DNA of 64,000 nt, from contig CAMJFC010000002.1 of assembly GCA_946404865.1 (NCBI GenBank), positions 1 through 64,000 of the forward strand. Direction: 5' to 3'. Below the pieces are notes generated by a model. The model had not been told where the DNA came from. It saw only the letters and a program-made list of their open reading frames with translations, and made no database searches. The stretch's first letter is position 1. Every line of letters begins with the position of its first letter. The stretch comes from an uncultured Prevotellaceae bacterium (GTDB lineage: Bacteria > Bacteroidota > Bacteroidia > Bacteroidales > Bacteroidaceae). Made by a program: the position numbers and the translations under genes. Shown here piece by piece: positions 35,160 through 44,046 of the stretch.

Positions 35160-37052
35160 ATGGCAGATAAACAACAAAAAAGTATTTTTTTCAGACGTAG
35201 GCAGAAGTACACAGATGGCCATGATGAGTACACCTTCCAAATGAAACGCCGCCGGCGGCCTTGGTGGCTCTTGTTGCTCCTGTTGCCATTGTTGTTGTTC
35301 ATCCGATGTGAGAAAGACATTACAGTGGTTTGTCTTGACGCACAGACTAATGAGCCTGTAGTGGGAATAGACGTGACTCTTGATTACGATGCCTATTGGC
35401 TGGTCGATTCTACAGGCATCTTGCCTTCGGCACATATCCAAAAGACTCAAGTGACAGATGAAAAAGGTGAGACTGTGTTCCGAGACCTGCCATGTAGCGT
35501 TTTCAGTTATGTTTTCCATCCTACGTCAGAGGCTATCGTGTATGCGAAAAACGATTGCTTCGCAGGAAATGACACATGTTTGTTCCATTTCACTCGTACT
35601 GTTGAGTTGAAATTGAAACCGAGAATTGAAAATCTGCACGTTAAGTTGGTTGACCTCGAGACGGGCGACGCATTGCCAGATGGATGGGTAACCTATCAAT
35701 ATGGTGATGAAGGAAAAGTGAAGACAGACTCGGCCAAGACAGATGCGGCAGGCGTTGCCACGTTGCCTAATATGCGTTATTGCTCTATCGTGGAACTCTT
35801 GAAAGGCAGTTGCTATGGTTATGCTGATACGACCAAGGCGAAAGTGCCGGCACAAGACCTGCTCTTTGTCAATGATACGTCAACATTGCGCTTGCGTCCC
35901 AACAAGGAGAGGTTTACATTCTTTGTGAAAAACAAAGTCAGCAAACAACCTATTCCCGATGCACTGTGCACGGTGACACTCACCAGACCGGGTGCTTCGA
36001 AAGGCTTCACACGACAGGTGCGGACGAGCATAGATGGCAGGGGCATTGCGGTGTATGACAGCGCTTTCGTATTGGCTACCATTGCAATACGAGCCAGTAA
36101 GGTGAATTATCGCGACAGCGTGCTGACAGGTGGTCCTTGGAATGTGGAGCAGTTCATCAAGCAAGACTCGTTGACGAGGACTATCTGGTTGACTCCAGAA
36201 CCATTCGCCGAAGAGTTCATTAACGTAGATAGCATCAACGGGAAACCAATACCTGGGGTGAAAAATGTCATAAAGATTACGAACCCTGACGGAACGAGCC
36301 AGCCCCCCCTGACGGAAATAAGTAATAGCAACGGTGTTTTCCCCGTGAGGGCTATCGAAGATGCGAAAGTGGAAATCATATCGACAGCTGACCCTGTGTA
36401 TGAGCCGAAGAAAACGATTATTCCAATTTTTAAAAATGTGAAGGATAAGAAAATCAGGATGAAGCCCGTCATGGAGAATCTTCTGTTCCGAACCGTGAGA
36501 GAAGAAAAACCCAATGTGCTCTTGCCTGACTGTTCTCTAAAGGTTGTTGGTTCCATTAGTGGTATTTTATCACCGTCGAATAGTGGAAAAGGAGAATTCA
36601 CCGTGACGATGAGAGTCAACGAGAAATTGTCCATTGTGGCTTCGAAAAAAGGTTATACGACCAATAGCACAAAAGTTCAAAACAATACACTCAATGAACT
36701 GAAAGTGAGCCAAGACCGTAGGGATATCCCGTTGAAGTTGGATTTGCAATGTAACGGTGGTAAGAACGTGCCGAAACAGTCGAATGAGATGCATCATAAA
36801 CGTTCTTATGGCATGGGCAAAGAGGAAGGTGATTCTTATATCTCTGGTGACTTCTATGGCGTACCTGATTTCATAACTGTTTATGACGGCCCCGATACAT
36901 CTTCACCAGTACTCATAGGGCCTAAAAAGGAGGTAACTGATAAGTTCAATATACCATTCCATTTCACAAAAGGCATTATTACTGTTGTGATAGAAACTTC
37001 GGGTGATGGTTCATCATGGGAGTATGAAGTGTCATGTCCTCCGGGTAGTTAA
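35160..37052 (+). CDS. Membrane-anchored protein with Ig-like repeats and CUB-like end
   Basis: A 630-residue protein. A basic N-terminal segment (KRRRRPWW) precedes one transmembrane helix (LLLLLLPLLLFI, about 37-52), so the rest is likely extracytoplasmic. At least four carboxypeptidase-regulatory-like beta repeats follow, seen in segments such as TDEKGETVFRDLP and TDAAGVATLPNM. The last 100 residues (GVPDFITVYDGPDTSSPVLIG) resemble a CUB domain, in which V-Y-D-G is a core motif. This is a common architecture for binding proteins on cell surfaces. It is the last gene before the TerY-P triad. Confidence 0.75.
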   Translation: MADKQQKSIFFRRRQKYTDGHDEYTFQMKRRRRPWWLLLLLLPLLLFIRCEKDITVVCLDAQTNEPVVGIDVTLDYDAYWLVDSTGILPSAHIQKTQVTDEKGETVFRDLPCSVFSYVFHPTSEAIVYAKNDCFAGNDTCLFHFTRTVELKLKPRIENLHVKLVDLETGDALPDGWVTYQYGDEGKVKTDSAKTDAAGVATLPNMRYCSIVELLKGSCYGYADTTKAKVPAQDLLFVNDTSTLRLRPNKERFTFFVKNKVSKQPIPDALCTVTLTRPGASKGFTRQVRTSIDGRGIAVYDSAFVLATIAIRASKVNYRDSVLTGGPWNVEQFIKQDSLTRTIWLTPEPFAEEFINVDSINGKPIPGVKNVIKITNPDGTSQPPLTEISNSNGVFPVRAIEDAKVEIISTADPVYEPKKTIIPIFKNVKDKKIRMKPVMENLLFRTVREEKPNVLLPDCSLKVVGSISGILSPSNSGKGEFTVTMRVNEKLSIVASKKGYTTNSTKVQNNTLNELKVSQDRRDIPLKLDLQCNGGKNVPKQSNEMHHKRSYGMGKEEGDSYISGDFYGVPDFITVYDGPDTSSPVLIGPKKEVTDKFNIPFHFTKGIITVVIETSGDGSSWEYEVSCPPGS

Positions 37053-37163
37053 CGCGTAGAAGCGCATCAAGAAGGTGCATACTGATCCGCAATGTCCTCA
37101 ATAAACAATAACCTGTCGGTACACGAATAACTCTTTTGTTGCGTACGACAAAGGAAAGTATAT

Positions 37164-37171
37164 TATTTTTG
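37164..37171 (+). promoter_or_regulatory. Candidate internal promoter before the kinase gene
   Basis: TATTTTTG fits TAnnTTTG, 18 bases before the kinase ATG. The gap of 136 bases here is one of the few non-coding stretches in the locus. The kinase, VWA and phosphatase genes may therefore be expressed separately. The upstream TTTG at 37135 is farther than usual. Confidence 0.4.
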
Positions 37172-37188
37172 TCATCAATCATAACAAT

Positions 37189-38466
37189 ATGGCGGAATTA
37201 ACTCTAAATTCGCAGGTCAGACTGAAAAACGGGAAGACTTGCCGAGTGAAAAAAGAATTAGGACGAGGTGGCGAGGGCATCGTCTATCTTGTTGACTATC
37301 AAGGAAAAGATTATGCCTTGAAATGGTATCTAAAAGAAAGACCGGATGTGTTTTATGATAACCTGCTCCATAATATCAATAAAGGGGCGCCGGCACCTAA
37401 TTTTATTTGGCCGTTGGCTGTCACCGAACACCAAAAAGGATATTTCGGCTATCTCATGGAGTTAAGACCGTCAGGTTATTACGACATGAGCAGTTTCCTC
37501 TTGTTGCAGGCTCGGTTTAAAAGTGTGCAAGCGCAACTCAATGCGTGTCTGCAAATCTGTCAGGCATTCCAGAAACTGCATATCAACGGACTCAGTTATC
37601 AAGACATGAACGATGGCAACTTCTTCATCAATCCTGATACGGGCGACGTGCTGATATGCGACAATGATAATGTGGCTCCCGATGGCACCGTGACTGGAAT
37701 ATTAGGAAAAGTAGGGTATATGGCTCCCGAAATCGTAGAGGGAAAGAGTATGCCCAATAAATATACCGACTATTTCTCGTTGGCTGTATGCCTTTTCATT
37801 TTAATTTATATGAACAGACCTTTCGAGGGGCTTAGATATTTGTCGTGCCCTTGCGACAGCGATGCCAATGCCGCTAAAAAATTGTTCGGTTATGATGCCG
37901 TGTTTATCATGGATCCTGACAATCCTGTGAATAGACCGGTGAAAGGTGTGCATACCAATGTCATTAGAAGATGGGGCGTGTATCCCCAAATGCTGAGCTC
38001 TAACTTTTGTAAAACATTCTCGAAAGAGGCCTTGATGAATCCTTCTAAACGAGTCACCGACAAAGAGTGGCATTACATCCTGTTGCAGGTGAGGTCGATG
38101 TTCGTCAAGTGTCCATTCTGCAAAAGGGATAGATTTCTCCAAATAGCAGAAGACAGGACGTGTGTCTATTGTAAAAAAACAATCACAAGTGTGCAAACGC
38201 TTAAAGTGGGGCGATTCTTCGTGCCATTGACTGAAGGCCAGAAAGTATATGCTTGTATGACCAATAACAGCAGCAATGATGATGCCGTTGCAGGAGAAGT
38301 GGTTGATAAGAACGGGAACTTGGGTATTGTCAACCGTTCGGAACAGACATGGACGGGAATACGTCAGGATGGTCAGATGAAGGTGGCTGCCAACGGGCAA
38401 GGACTGCCAGCCATGAAAGGGCTGACAATCAAATTCGGACAAGGAGAAACAGGACAGATTTTTTAA
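37189..38466 (+). CDS. Ser/Thr protein kinase with C-terminal zinc ribbon (TerY-P triad)
   Basis: A 425-residue protein kinase. The Gly-rich loop is ELGRGGEGIVYLV, the lysine is in YALKWY, and the catalytic loop is YQDMNDGN with D139 and N144. The metal-binding segment reads CDNDN (D158 or D160) in place of DFG, and the activation segment ends in GYMAPEI. After the kinase domain a zinc ribbon is formed by C308-xx-C311 and C325-xx-C328. This is the kinase architecture known from the TerY-P triad (VWA, PP2C, kinase with Zn ribbon). The next two genes are the VWA protein and the phosphatase. Its substrate is not known. Confidence 0.9.
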   Translation: MAELTLNSQVRLKNGKTCRVKKELGRGGEGIVYLVDYQGKDYALKWYLKERPDVFYDNLLHNINKGAPAPNFIWPLAVTEHQKGYFGYLMELRPSGYYDMSSFLLLQARFKSVQAQLNACLQICQAFQKLHINGLSYQDMNDGNFFINPDTGDVLICDNDNVAPDGTVTGILGKVGYMAPEIVEGKSMPNKYTDYFSLAVCLFILIYMNRPFEGLRYLSCPCDSDANAAKKLFGYDAVFIMDPDNPVNRPVKGVHTNVIRRWGVYPQMLSSNFCKTFSKEALMNPSKRVTDKEWHYILLQVRSMFVKCPFCKRDRFLQIAEDRTCVYCKKTITSVQTLKVGRFFVPLTEGQKVYACMTNNSSNDDAVAGEVVDKNGNLGIVNRSEQTWTGIRQDGQMKVAANGQGLPAMKGLTIKFGQGETGQIF

Positions 38467-38493
38467 TCAATCAATTTTTTTAAATATAATACT

Positions 38494-39294
38494 ATGGGAA
38501 AAGAAGATGTATTTGACCCCTTTGCTTTAGATGCCGTGCCACGGCGAGTGATGCCTTTGATTTTTGTCGTTGACACCTCTGGGAGTATGGAGGGTGCCAA
38601 AATTGCTTCACTCAACACTGCCGTGAGAGATGCACTGGTGGATGTGGGGGAGATTTCGAAGAATAATGGTGACGCACAAATCAAAGTGGGAGCCTTGGAG
38701 TTTTCCAGCGGTGTCAATTGGATGTACCCACAATTGATCAATGCGGAGGAATTCCAATGGCAAGACTTGAAGGAGGGTGGACTGACAAGTTTGGGAGCAG
38801 CTTATGATGAACTCAATAAAAAATTGTCTCGTTCGCATGGATTCATGGCTGAGCCGTCAGGCTCACGCGCGCCTGCCATCATCCTCCTCTCCGACGGTGT
38901 GCCTACTGATGACTATAAGCATTCGTTGGAAAAACTGAAAGGTAATCCATGGTACAAAGTGGGTGTGAAAGTGGCGATTGCCATTGGCGATGATACCGAC
39001 ACCGACATTCTGGCCGAGTTCACTGGCGAGAAAGAGGCCGTGATTACTGTCCACAACGTGGATCAGTTGAAGAAAATCATACGCACGGTCAGCGTTACGG
39101 CTTCACGTGTTGCCTCTCAATCCGCATCTGTTGATACGAAGGAGAAGGAAGACGGGACCCAATCGGCCAATGACCCGAATGCACAAATGAAGGATGCGCT
39201 GGCGGGTATCAAAGACAATGACCCGACTTTGGGCGGTGTGGATATCGGAGACACGAAAACGAATTTCGGCACCGACGATTGGGGCGGATGGTGA
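38494..39294 (+). CDS. TerY-like von Willebrand factor A protein
   Basis: A 266-residue VWA domain protein. The metal-ion-dependent adhesion site is intact: DTSGSM at 27-32 (D27, S29, S31), a threonine in GLTSLGA, and an aspartate in LLSDGVPTD. The last 60 residues are polar and probably flexible. TerY-type proteins are the middle member of the TerY-P triad, linking the kinase and PP2C phosphatase. Here the three genes are adjacent, with gaps of 27 and 20 bases. Ligand unknown. Confidence 0.9.
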   Translation: MGKEDVFDPFALDAVPRRVMPLIFVVDTSGSMEGAKIASLNTAVRDALVDVGEISKNNGDAQIKVGALEFSSGVNWMYPQLINAEEFQWQDLKEGGLTSLGAAYDELNKKLSRSHGFMAEPSGSRAPAIILLSDGVPTDDYKHSLEKLKGNPWYKVGVKVAIAIGDDTDTDILAEFTGEKEAVITVHNVDQLKKIIRTVSVTASRVASQSASVDTKEKEDGTQSANDPNAQMKDALAGIKDNDPTLGGVDIGDTKTNFGTDDWGGW

Positions 39295-39314
39295 TGGTAT
39301 GAAAAGCAAATAAG

Positions 39315-40754
39315 ATGGAAAATTGGAATCTGTTCCACCTCAGTGTGCTTGGTGCGGGTCATGTGAAGACGGGTAAGCCATGTCAGGATTATTCGCTGAC
39401 TTGGCAGTCGGACGATGGGCTGAAGCATGTGTTAATCGTTTGTGATGGACATGGGGGAAGTACTTATGTGAGAAGCGATGTCGGTTCGAAAATAGCCGCC
39501 GAAGTGGCATTGGATGAAATACGCCGCTTCATCTCCGAACAATCCCCAGAACTGTTGATGAACAAGAAAATAGCAGTAACGGCCCGCGATGCTAACCCTG
39601 CGACAAGGTGGAACACCATCCCCCAAAAGCCATTGCCTCAGATGACGGAAACGGAAATGATGAATTGGAAGCAAAAATGGTGCTTCGTTCAGCAAGTGGC
39701 AGGTTTCGAAGAACAAGACAAAGCCATCATGGGGATGTTGGAAAAAATATACCAACGGTGGGAAGAAAATATTGTCAATCATGCACAAATCATTCCATTG
39801 ACGAAGGACGAACGTCTGGCGTTAGGTGAAAAGCGGATAGAAAAAGCGTATGGATCCACCTTGATGGCCTATGCCAAAACCCCTGACTATTGGCTGGCTT
39901 TCCAAATAGGAGACGGACGGTTGCTGATGTGCGACCAACAACTCAACTGGAGGCAACCCGTGCCTTGGGATTGTAATTGTTTTCAGAATTTTACGACATC
40001 GCTCTGCAACCGGCAACCCGTTTCTTCTTTCAGGTATGCTGTAGATGGCACGGGCGCGTTTCCCGCCGCGGTTATCTGCTGCACCGACGGACTGGAAGAT
40101 TCTTATGGCGACTATGAGGTGGCACCAGAACGTCTGCATAATTTCCTCTCAGGACTGTTGCAGCAAATGGCTAAACACGGGATGGATACGACATTCGTGA
40201 ACCTAAAAGAATTCTTGCCTAAATTGAGTGCCATAGGCAGTAAGGACGATATTTCCATTGCCGGAGCTGTCAATCTTCAGGCTATCGCAACAGGCTCCGA
40301 ACAGTTCTCGTTGCGGATGAGGAGGGATGAACTCAACCGTCAGCATAACGAAAGGGCAAAGAGAATAGGGCAGGCGGATACTGAATTAAGGCTGTTGGAA
40401 ACTGACTGCGCAAAACTGCAAAAAGAAATTGAAGAGAAAAGGGCTCAGCATTTTTTGCTGAAAGACAAGGTTTCTCTTTTGTTGGACCAACTATATGATT
40501 TGCTCTTCCAAGAATCCGTATGCGAAGTAGATGCTGCAGAACTGACGAAAAAACTGGAAGATGTACTCTGTAAGAAAAATGAGATGTGCAGTGAACTGCA
40601 GAGACTCAAAGATGAAAATGAAAAGATGGACAGGGAGGCTGTGGTCGAGAAATCGGAATTGAAAAAACAACATGATGAACTCCAAAAGGAGGTGGATGTA
40701 CCAGTAGAGGTTGATTTGAAACCCGAGGATAGCTCATCTAATCAACACGATTGA
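39315..40754 (+). CDS. PP2C-family Ser/Thr phosphatase with coiled-coil tail
   Basis: A 479-residue protein phosphatase. Metal-binding aspartates are visible in VCDGHGG, CTDGLEDS and SKDDISIAG, and the N-terminal GAGHVKTGKPCQD is typical of the TerY-P-linked PP2C group. Residues about 330-460 form a long coiled coil that is likely to hold a partner. It completes the kinase/VWA/PP2C triad and should reverse the kinase reaction. The TGA overlaps an upstream TTG start of the next gene. Confidence 0.92.
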   Translation: MENWNLFHLSVLGAGHVKTGKPCQDYSLTWQSDDGLKHVLIVCDGHGGSTYVRSDVGSKIAAEVALDEIRRFISEQSPELLMNKKIAVTARDANPATRWNTIPQKPLPQMTETEMMNWKQKWCFVQQVAGFEEQDKAIMGMLEKIYQRWEENIVNHAQIIPLTKDERLALGEKRIEKAYGSTLMAYAKTPDYWLAFQIGDGRLLMCDQQLNWRQPVPWDCNCFQNFTTSLCNRQPVSSFRYAVDGTGAFPAAVICCTDGLEDSYGDYEVAPERLHNFLSGLLQQMAKHGMDTTFVNLKEFLPKLSAIGSKDDISIAGAVNLQAIATGSEQFSLRMRRDELNRQHNERAKRIGQADTELRLLETDCAKLQKEIEEKRAQHFLLKDKVSLLLDQLYDLLFQESVCEVDAAELTKKLEDVLCKKNEMCSELQRLKDENEKMDREAVVEKSELKKQHDELQKEVDVPVEVDLKPEDSSSNQHD

Positions 40755-40756
40755 AT

Positions 40757-41605
40757 ATGGCGCAATACCGTTCTTTACATCTGGCGATGAAAGCCTTGGC
40801 TGAGATGATGGGGGAAGATGTCTTGGCACAGCGTACCCTTGAAGGGATGCTCGCTGATTTACTGGGCGAGAACTTCTCTTTGCAATATATCATCAGGCGG
40901 GCGATGCAGACTCATTTGGGGGAACGGATTGTTGAGACGGTCAACACAAACGGCATAGAAAGACTGGATTTCGTGAAACAAACGTTTCAAGAGGAGAATT
41001 TCTTGAGACCTGAGGTTTCGGATTATATCGTGGATTGTTTTGCATACGCCATGGGTGCCCTCGACAACGTAGAGGATTTCGACTTGGCTGTCTCTGATAA
41101 CGAAAGAGATGGAGAACCGTCGTTCGTGGAGTGCGATGACGGTGAATTCTGCGGGTTTACCAATCAAGAGGAAGAACGCTGCGGATTCGGGATACTCCGA
41201 CAAGAGGATGGCGCCTACTACGCAGGGGAGTGGAGGTTGAATATGCGCATGGGATTGGGTCTGGGCTTTAGTGGTTCTCGTGAGAAATACGCAGGCCAAT
41301 GGCGGGTGAACAAACAGAATGGCGTGGGAATGAAACTCTTCCAGAACGGGAATGTCTATTCCGGACAGTGGAGAAATGGACGAATGGATGGCGTGGGCAC
41401 CATCTATTTCCCGAATGGGGAATGTGTCTGTGCTGTCTTCAGCCATGGAGAGTTGGTGGAAACCACGGGCTCGTGGATGATGAAAGACGGGAGCGTGGTT
41501 TTTGGCACAATGACTAAGTACGGCCCGACTGGGGCGTGCTTGCACGTTTTCCCAGATGGCTCGCAAAAGAATGAGACTTGGCAAAAAGGAAACTATATCA
41601 GGTAA
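40757..41605 (+). CDS. MORN-repeat protein
   Basis: A 282-residue protein with an N-terminal region of about 130 residues (helical, unknown) followed by MORN repeats. Examples are YYAGEWRLNMRMGLGL, YAGQWRVNKQNGVG and YSGQWRNGRMDGVGT. MORN repeats often bind lipids or act as scaffolds. The ATG at 40757 is 2 bases after the phosphatase stop; a TTG at 40751 would overlap it by 4 bases. The order triad, MORN, GrpE-like, Hsp70 suggests one assembly. Confidence 0.88.
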   Translation: MAQYRSLHLAMKALAEMMGEDVLAQRTLEGMLADLLGENFSLQYIIRRAMQTHLGERIVETVNTNGIERLDFVKQTFQEENFLRPEVSDYIVDCFAYAMGALDNVEDFDLAVSDNERDGEPSFVECDDGEFCGFTNQEEERCGFGILRQEDGAYYAGEWRLNMRMGLGLGFSGSREKYAGQWRVNKQNGVGMKLFQNGNVYSGQWRNGRMDGVGTIYFPNGECVCAVFSHGELVETTGSWMMKDGSVVFGTMTKYGPTGACLHVFPDGSQKNETWQKGNYIR

Positions 41606-41622
41606 AATTAAAAAAGAAAAAA

Positions 41623-42495
41623 ATGGCATTGAATGATTTATTCTCTCGGAGTAAGAAATACCCCGAAGAAAACGATGAACAATATTGGAATGAACAGGAA
41701 AAAGCTGATGAATTTCAACAGACATTGTCAGAGGAAACCACTGAGGTAAATACAAAGGAACCTGAGAAGACGGGCAGTGAAGATAAAAACGATACGGTTG
41801 TTGGAGATCAACTGAAAATGCTGGGGGATGGTTTGAAAAAAATCATTGATTCGCTACAATTCGTGGCGGAGAGCCAGAAAGAAATGAGCGGCATGGTCGA
41901 AGATGTCATCACCTCTCAGGAGATGACCATACGGAAACAACATGAAAGCATCTCACGATTTCAAAACGATCTGCTCCTGAAATCACAGAAAGACTTGATT
42001 ATGGAGATGATCGGTATTGCTGACCAAATACAATATACATTAGAAGACCAAAAAACAGAGCAAAACTACGAAAAACTTGTTGAAGATGTGAAAAACCTGG
42101 GCGAGTGGGTCGAGGCAAGCCTCAATACTGTGGCGGTCAGGAAATTCGTCGAAACTGAAAAGGGGAAAAAGGAAATAGACAGAAAACGGCAAGAGGTGAC
42201 CGGGGTGGTGGCAACCTCGAAAGAGGAGGAAGATGGAATGTTAAGGCATCAAGTGCCTGGGTATATTTGGGCGATGCCATGGTTGATTGTCAACACCGAG
42301 GTGCAGTTGCAAAACCTTATGGAGGAAAACAGAAAGGCTAAAATGTTTGAGTTCGTCTTGAGGCCGGAACAAATGGTGAGATTGAAATTCGAGAAAAAGG
42401 TGTCGAATGATTCTGATGAACCACCAACCGAGGACTCCGCCATGGACAGTAAGGAGGGTGACACGGTTTTTACTAATGATCTGACAGAAGACTAA
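41623..42495 (+). CDS. GrpE-like protein paired with the local Hsp70
   Basis: A 290-residue protein. A polar N-terminal half is followed by a long helix (about 65-165) and a GrpE-like C-terminal beta domain with KRQEVTGVVAT and HQVPGYIW. GrpE promotes ADP release from Hsp70. The chosen ATG at 41623 is 17 bases after the MORN gene; an upstream in-frame TTG at 41578 is possible but less likely. It lies 2 bases before the Hsp70 gene, so the two proteins probably work together. It is longer than housekeeping GrpE and its N terminus is specific to this locus. Confidence 0.78.
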   Translation: MALNDLFSRSKKYPEENDEQYWNEQEKADEFQQTLSEETTEVNTKEPEKTGSEDKNDTVVGDQLKMLGDGLKKIIDSLQFVAESQKEMSGMVEDVITSQEMTIRKQHESISRFQNDLLLKSQKDLIMEMIGIADQIQYTLEDQKTEQNYEKLVEDVKNLGEWVEASLNTVAVRKFVETEKGKKEIDRKRQEVTGVVATSKEEEDGMLRHQVPGYIWAMPWLIVNTEVQLQNLMEENRKAKMFEFVLRPEQMVRLKFEKKVSNDSDEPPTEDSAMDSKEGDTVFTNDLTED

Positions 42496-42497
42496 AC

Positions 42498-44030
42498 ATG
42501 AGAAAAGAGATATACGGGATAGACTTAGGGACGACCAATTCTTGTATTGCCGAAATCAGTAGTTTGGACAAACTGCCTATCGTGGTCAAAAACCAAGAGG
42601 ATTTGCAGACGACACCGTCGGTTGTCTTTTATGATGATTATGGAACTCCCATCGTCGGAGGGGAGGCCAGGAGGTGTATGGCTCAGAATCCAACTCGTGC
42701 AGTGGAGGCCATCAAAAGAGAAATGGGGAATACCATATACCAAAGGAAAATCGGATCTGAAAAAATCACACCGGTTAAAATCTCTGCGATGATTCTAAAA
42801 AAAATCGTCGATGACGCGAACATGAACCGGACGTTTCAAGGACTGCCCGAAATCAAGGATGTGGTGATTACTGTGCCTGCTTATTTCGGCAATTCTGCAA
42901 GGGAACTGACCAAGCAAGCTGGAGAGATTGCCGGGCTCAACGTATTGGCTTTGCTGAATGAACCAACGGCAGCTGCACTTAGTTATGGATTGATAGACAA
43001 GAGCTTAGAGGGGAAAACGTTTATGGTATATGACTTAGGAGGAGGTACTTTCGATGTCAGTATCATGCGATTAAAGAACGGACAGTTCGAGACGCTCTCG
43101 ACCGATGGAGACTTGCATTTAGGAGGTAAAGATTGGGATGAAAGACTGGCCGATTATGTGTTGGAAAAATGTGGAATCAAAACTGACTATCAGAGCATCA
43201 AGGGGCTGGGAGAAGGAGGCGCGTTAATCATGGCTGTAGAAGCCTGTAAGAAAAAGCTGACGTTGAATGATGAGGCTCCAGTCAAATTCCGGTACAAAGG
43301 TAGAATGTATATCAATAAGATTCGAAGAGCGGAATTTGAAGAATTAACTGCCGATTTGTTACAGAAAACCATTGACGTGATGTATCATGCCATGGAGCTA
43401 TCGTCCGATAAAAAGGCTGTCATCAAAGAGATTATTCTCGTGGGAGGTTCTTCTTATATGCCGATGGTAAAAAAGCGTTTGGGAAAAGAGTTCCCCCATA
43501 TCTTTCTGAGATTGGACAGGATGGAACCTGATTTGGCTGTCGCTAAAGGAGCTGCCATCCATGCGTATAATCTGGCTAATGTGGCGCAACCGGCAAAAGT
43601 AACAATTGTGAAAGATCTGGGAAGTAGGTCTTACGGAATAGAGGTATATGATCCTGTATCTAAAGAAGATAGAATTTCAAACCTTATTCGAAGGTCTGAC
43701 CCTATGATTTTCAGTGGTGTTTCATTTTTTAAGACGTATGAGAATGGGGCAACCTCTGTATGGATTTGTATCTGTGAGAGCATCAGCAATGATAGGGACA
43801 TACCATTAGAACAAGGGACGAGAATTTTTGATAAATCTATCAGTTGGGGGTACCCCGTTCCGAAGAATACGAAAATCATTGCCGAGGTAAAAAGGGGAGC
43901 AGACGGAATAGTGCATATCGTGGTGACATGCCAGAACAAGAGTGTTTCGTTTGACATCGAACCAGAACAGATGCTTTCCAAACACCATTTTGACAAGATG
44001 AAAAAGGAAATGTCGAATATGCAGTTCTAA
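42498..44030 (+). CDS. Short Hsp70 (DnaK-like) chaperone
   Basis: A 510-residue Hsp70. The nucleotide-binding domain is complete: YGIDLGTTNSC at the start, VPAYFGNSAREL, NEPTAAALSYG, and phosphate-2 DLGGGTFDVS. A beta substrate-binding part follows, but the helical lid found in housekeeping DnaK (about 640 residues) is missing. There is no DnaJ gene in the window. The nearby GrpE-like protein is the likely exchange factor. A specialised client from this locus, such as the SrfB, SrfC or MORN proteins, is plausible. Confidence 0.93.
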   Translation: MRKEIYGIDLGTTNSCIAEISSLDKLPIVVKNQEDLQTTPSVVFYDDYGTPIVGGEARRCMAQNPTRAVEAIKREMGNTIYQRKIGSEKITPVKISAMILKKIVDDANMNRTFQGLPEIKDVVITVPAYFGNSARELTKQAGEIAGLNVLALLNEPTAAALSYGLIDKSLEGKTFMVYDLGGGTFDVSIMRLKNGQFETLSTDGDLHLGGKDWDERLADYVLEKCGIKTDYQSIKGLGEGGALIMAVEACKKKLTLNDEAPVKFRYKGRMYINKIRRAEFEELTADLLQKTIDVMYHAMELSSDKKAVIKEIILVGGSSYMPMVKKRLGKEFPHIFLRLDRMEPDLAVAKGAAIHAYNLANVAQPAKVTIVKDLGSRSYGIEVYDPVSKEDRISNLIRRSDPMIFSGVSFFKTYENGATSVWICICESISNDRDIPLEQGTRIFDKSISWGYPVPKNTKIIAEVKRGADGIVHIVVTCQNKSVSFDIEPEQMLSKHHFDKMKKEMSNMQF

Positions 44031-44046
44031 AGCGATTGTGGCGTAT

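Noticed and set aside
42498..44030. The Hsp70 gene as the housekeeping dnaK
   Set aside because: It is about 130 residues short, lacks the lid and is embedded in the accessory locus next to a GrpE-like gene of unusual length.
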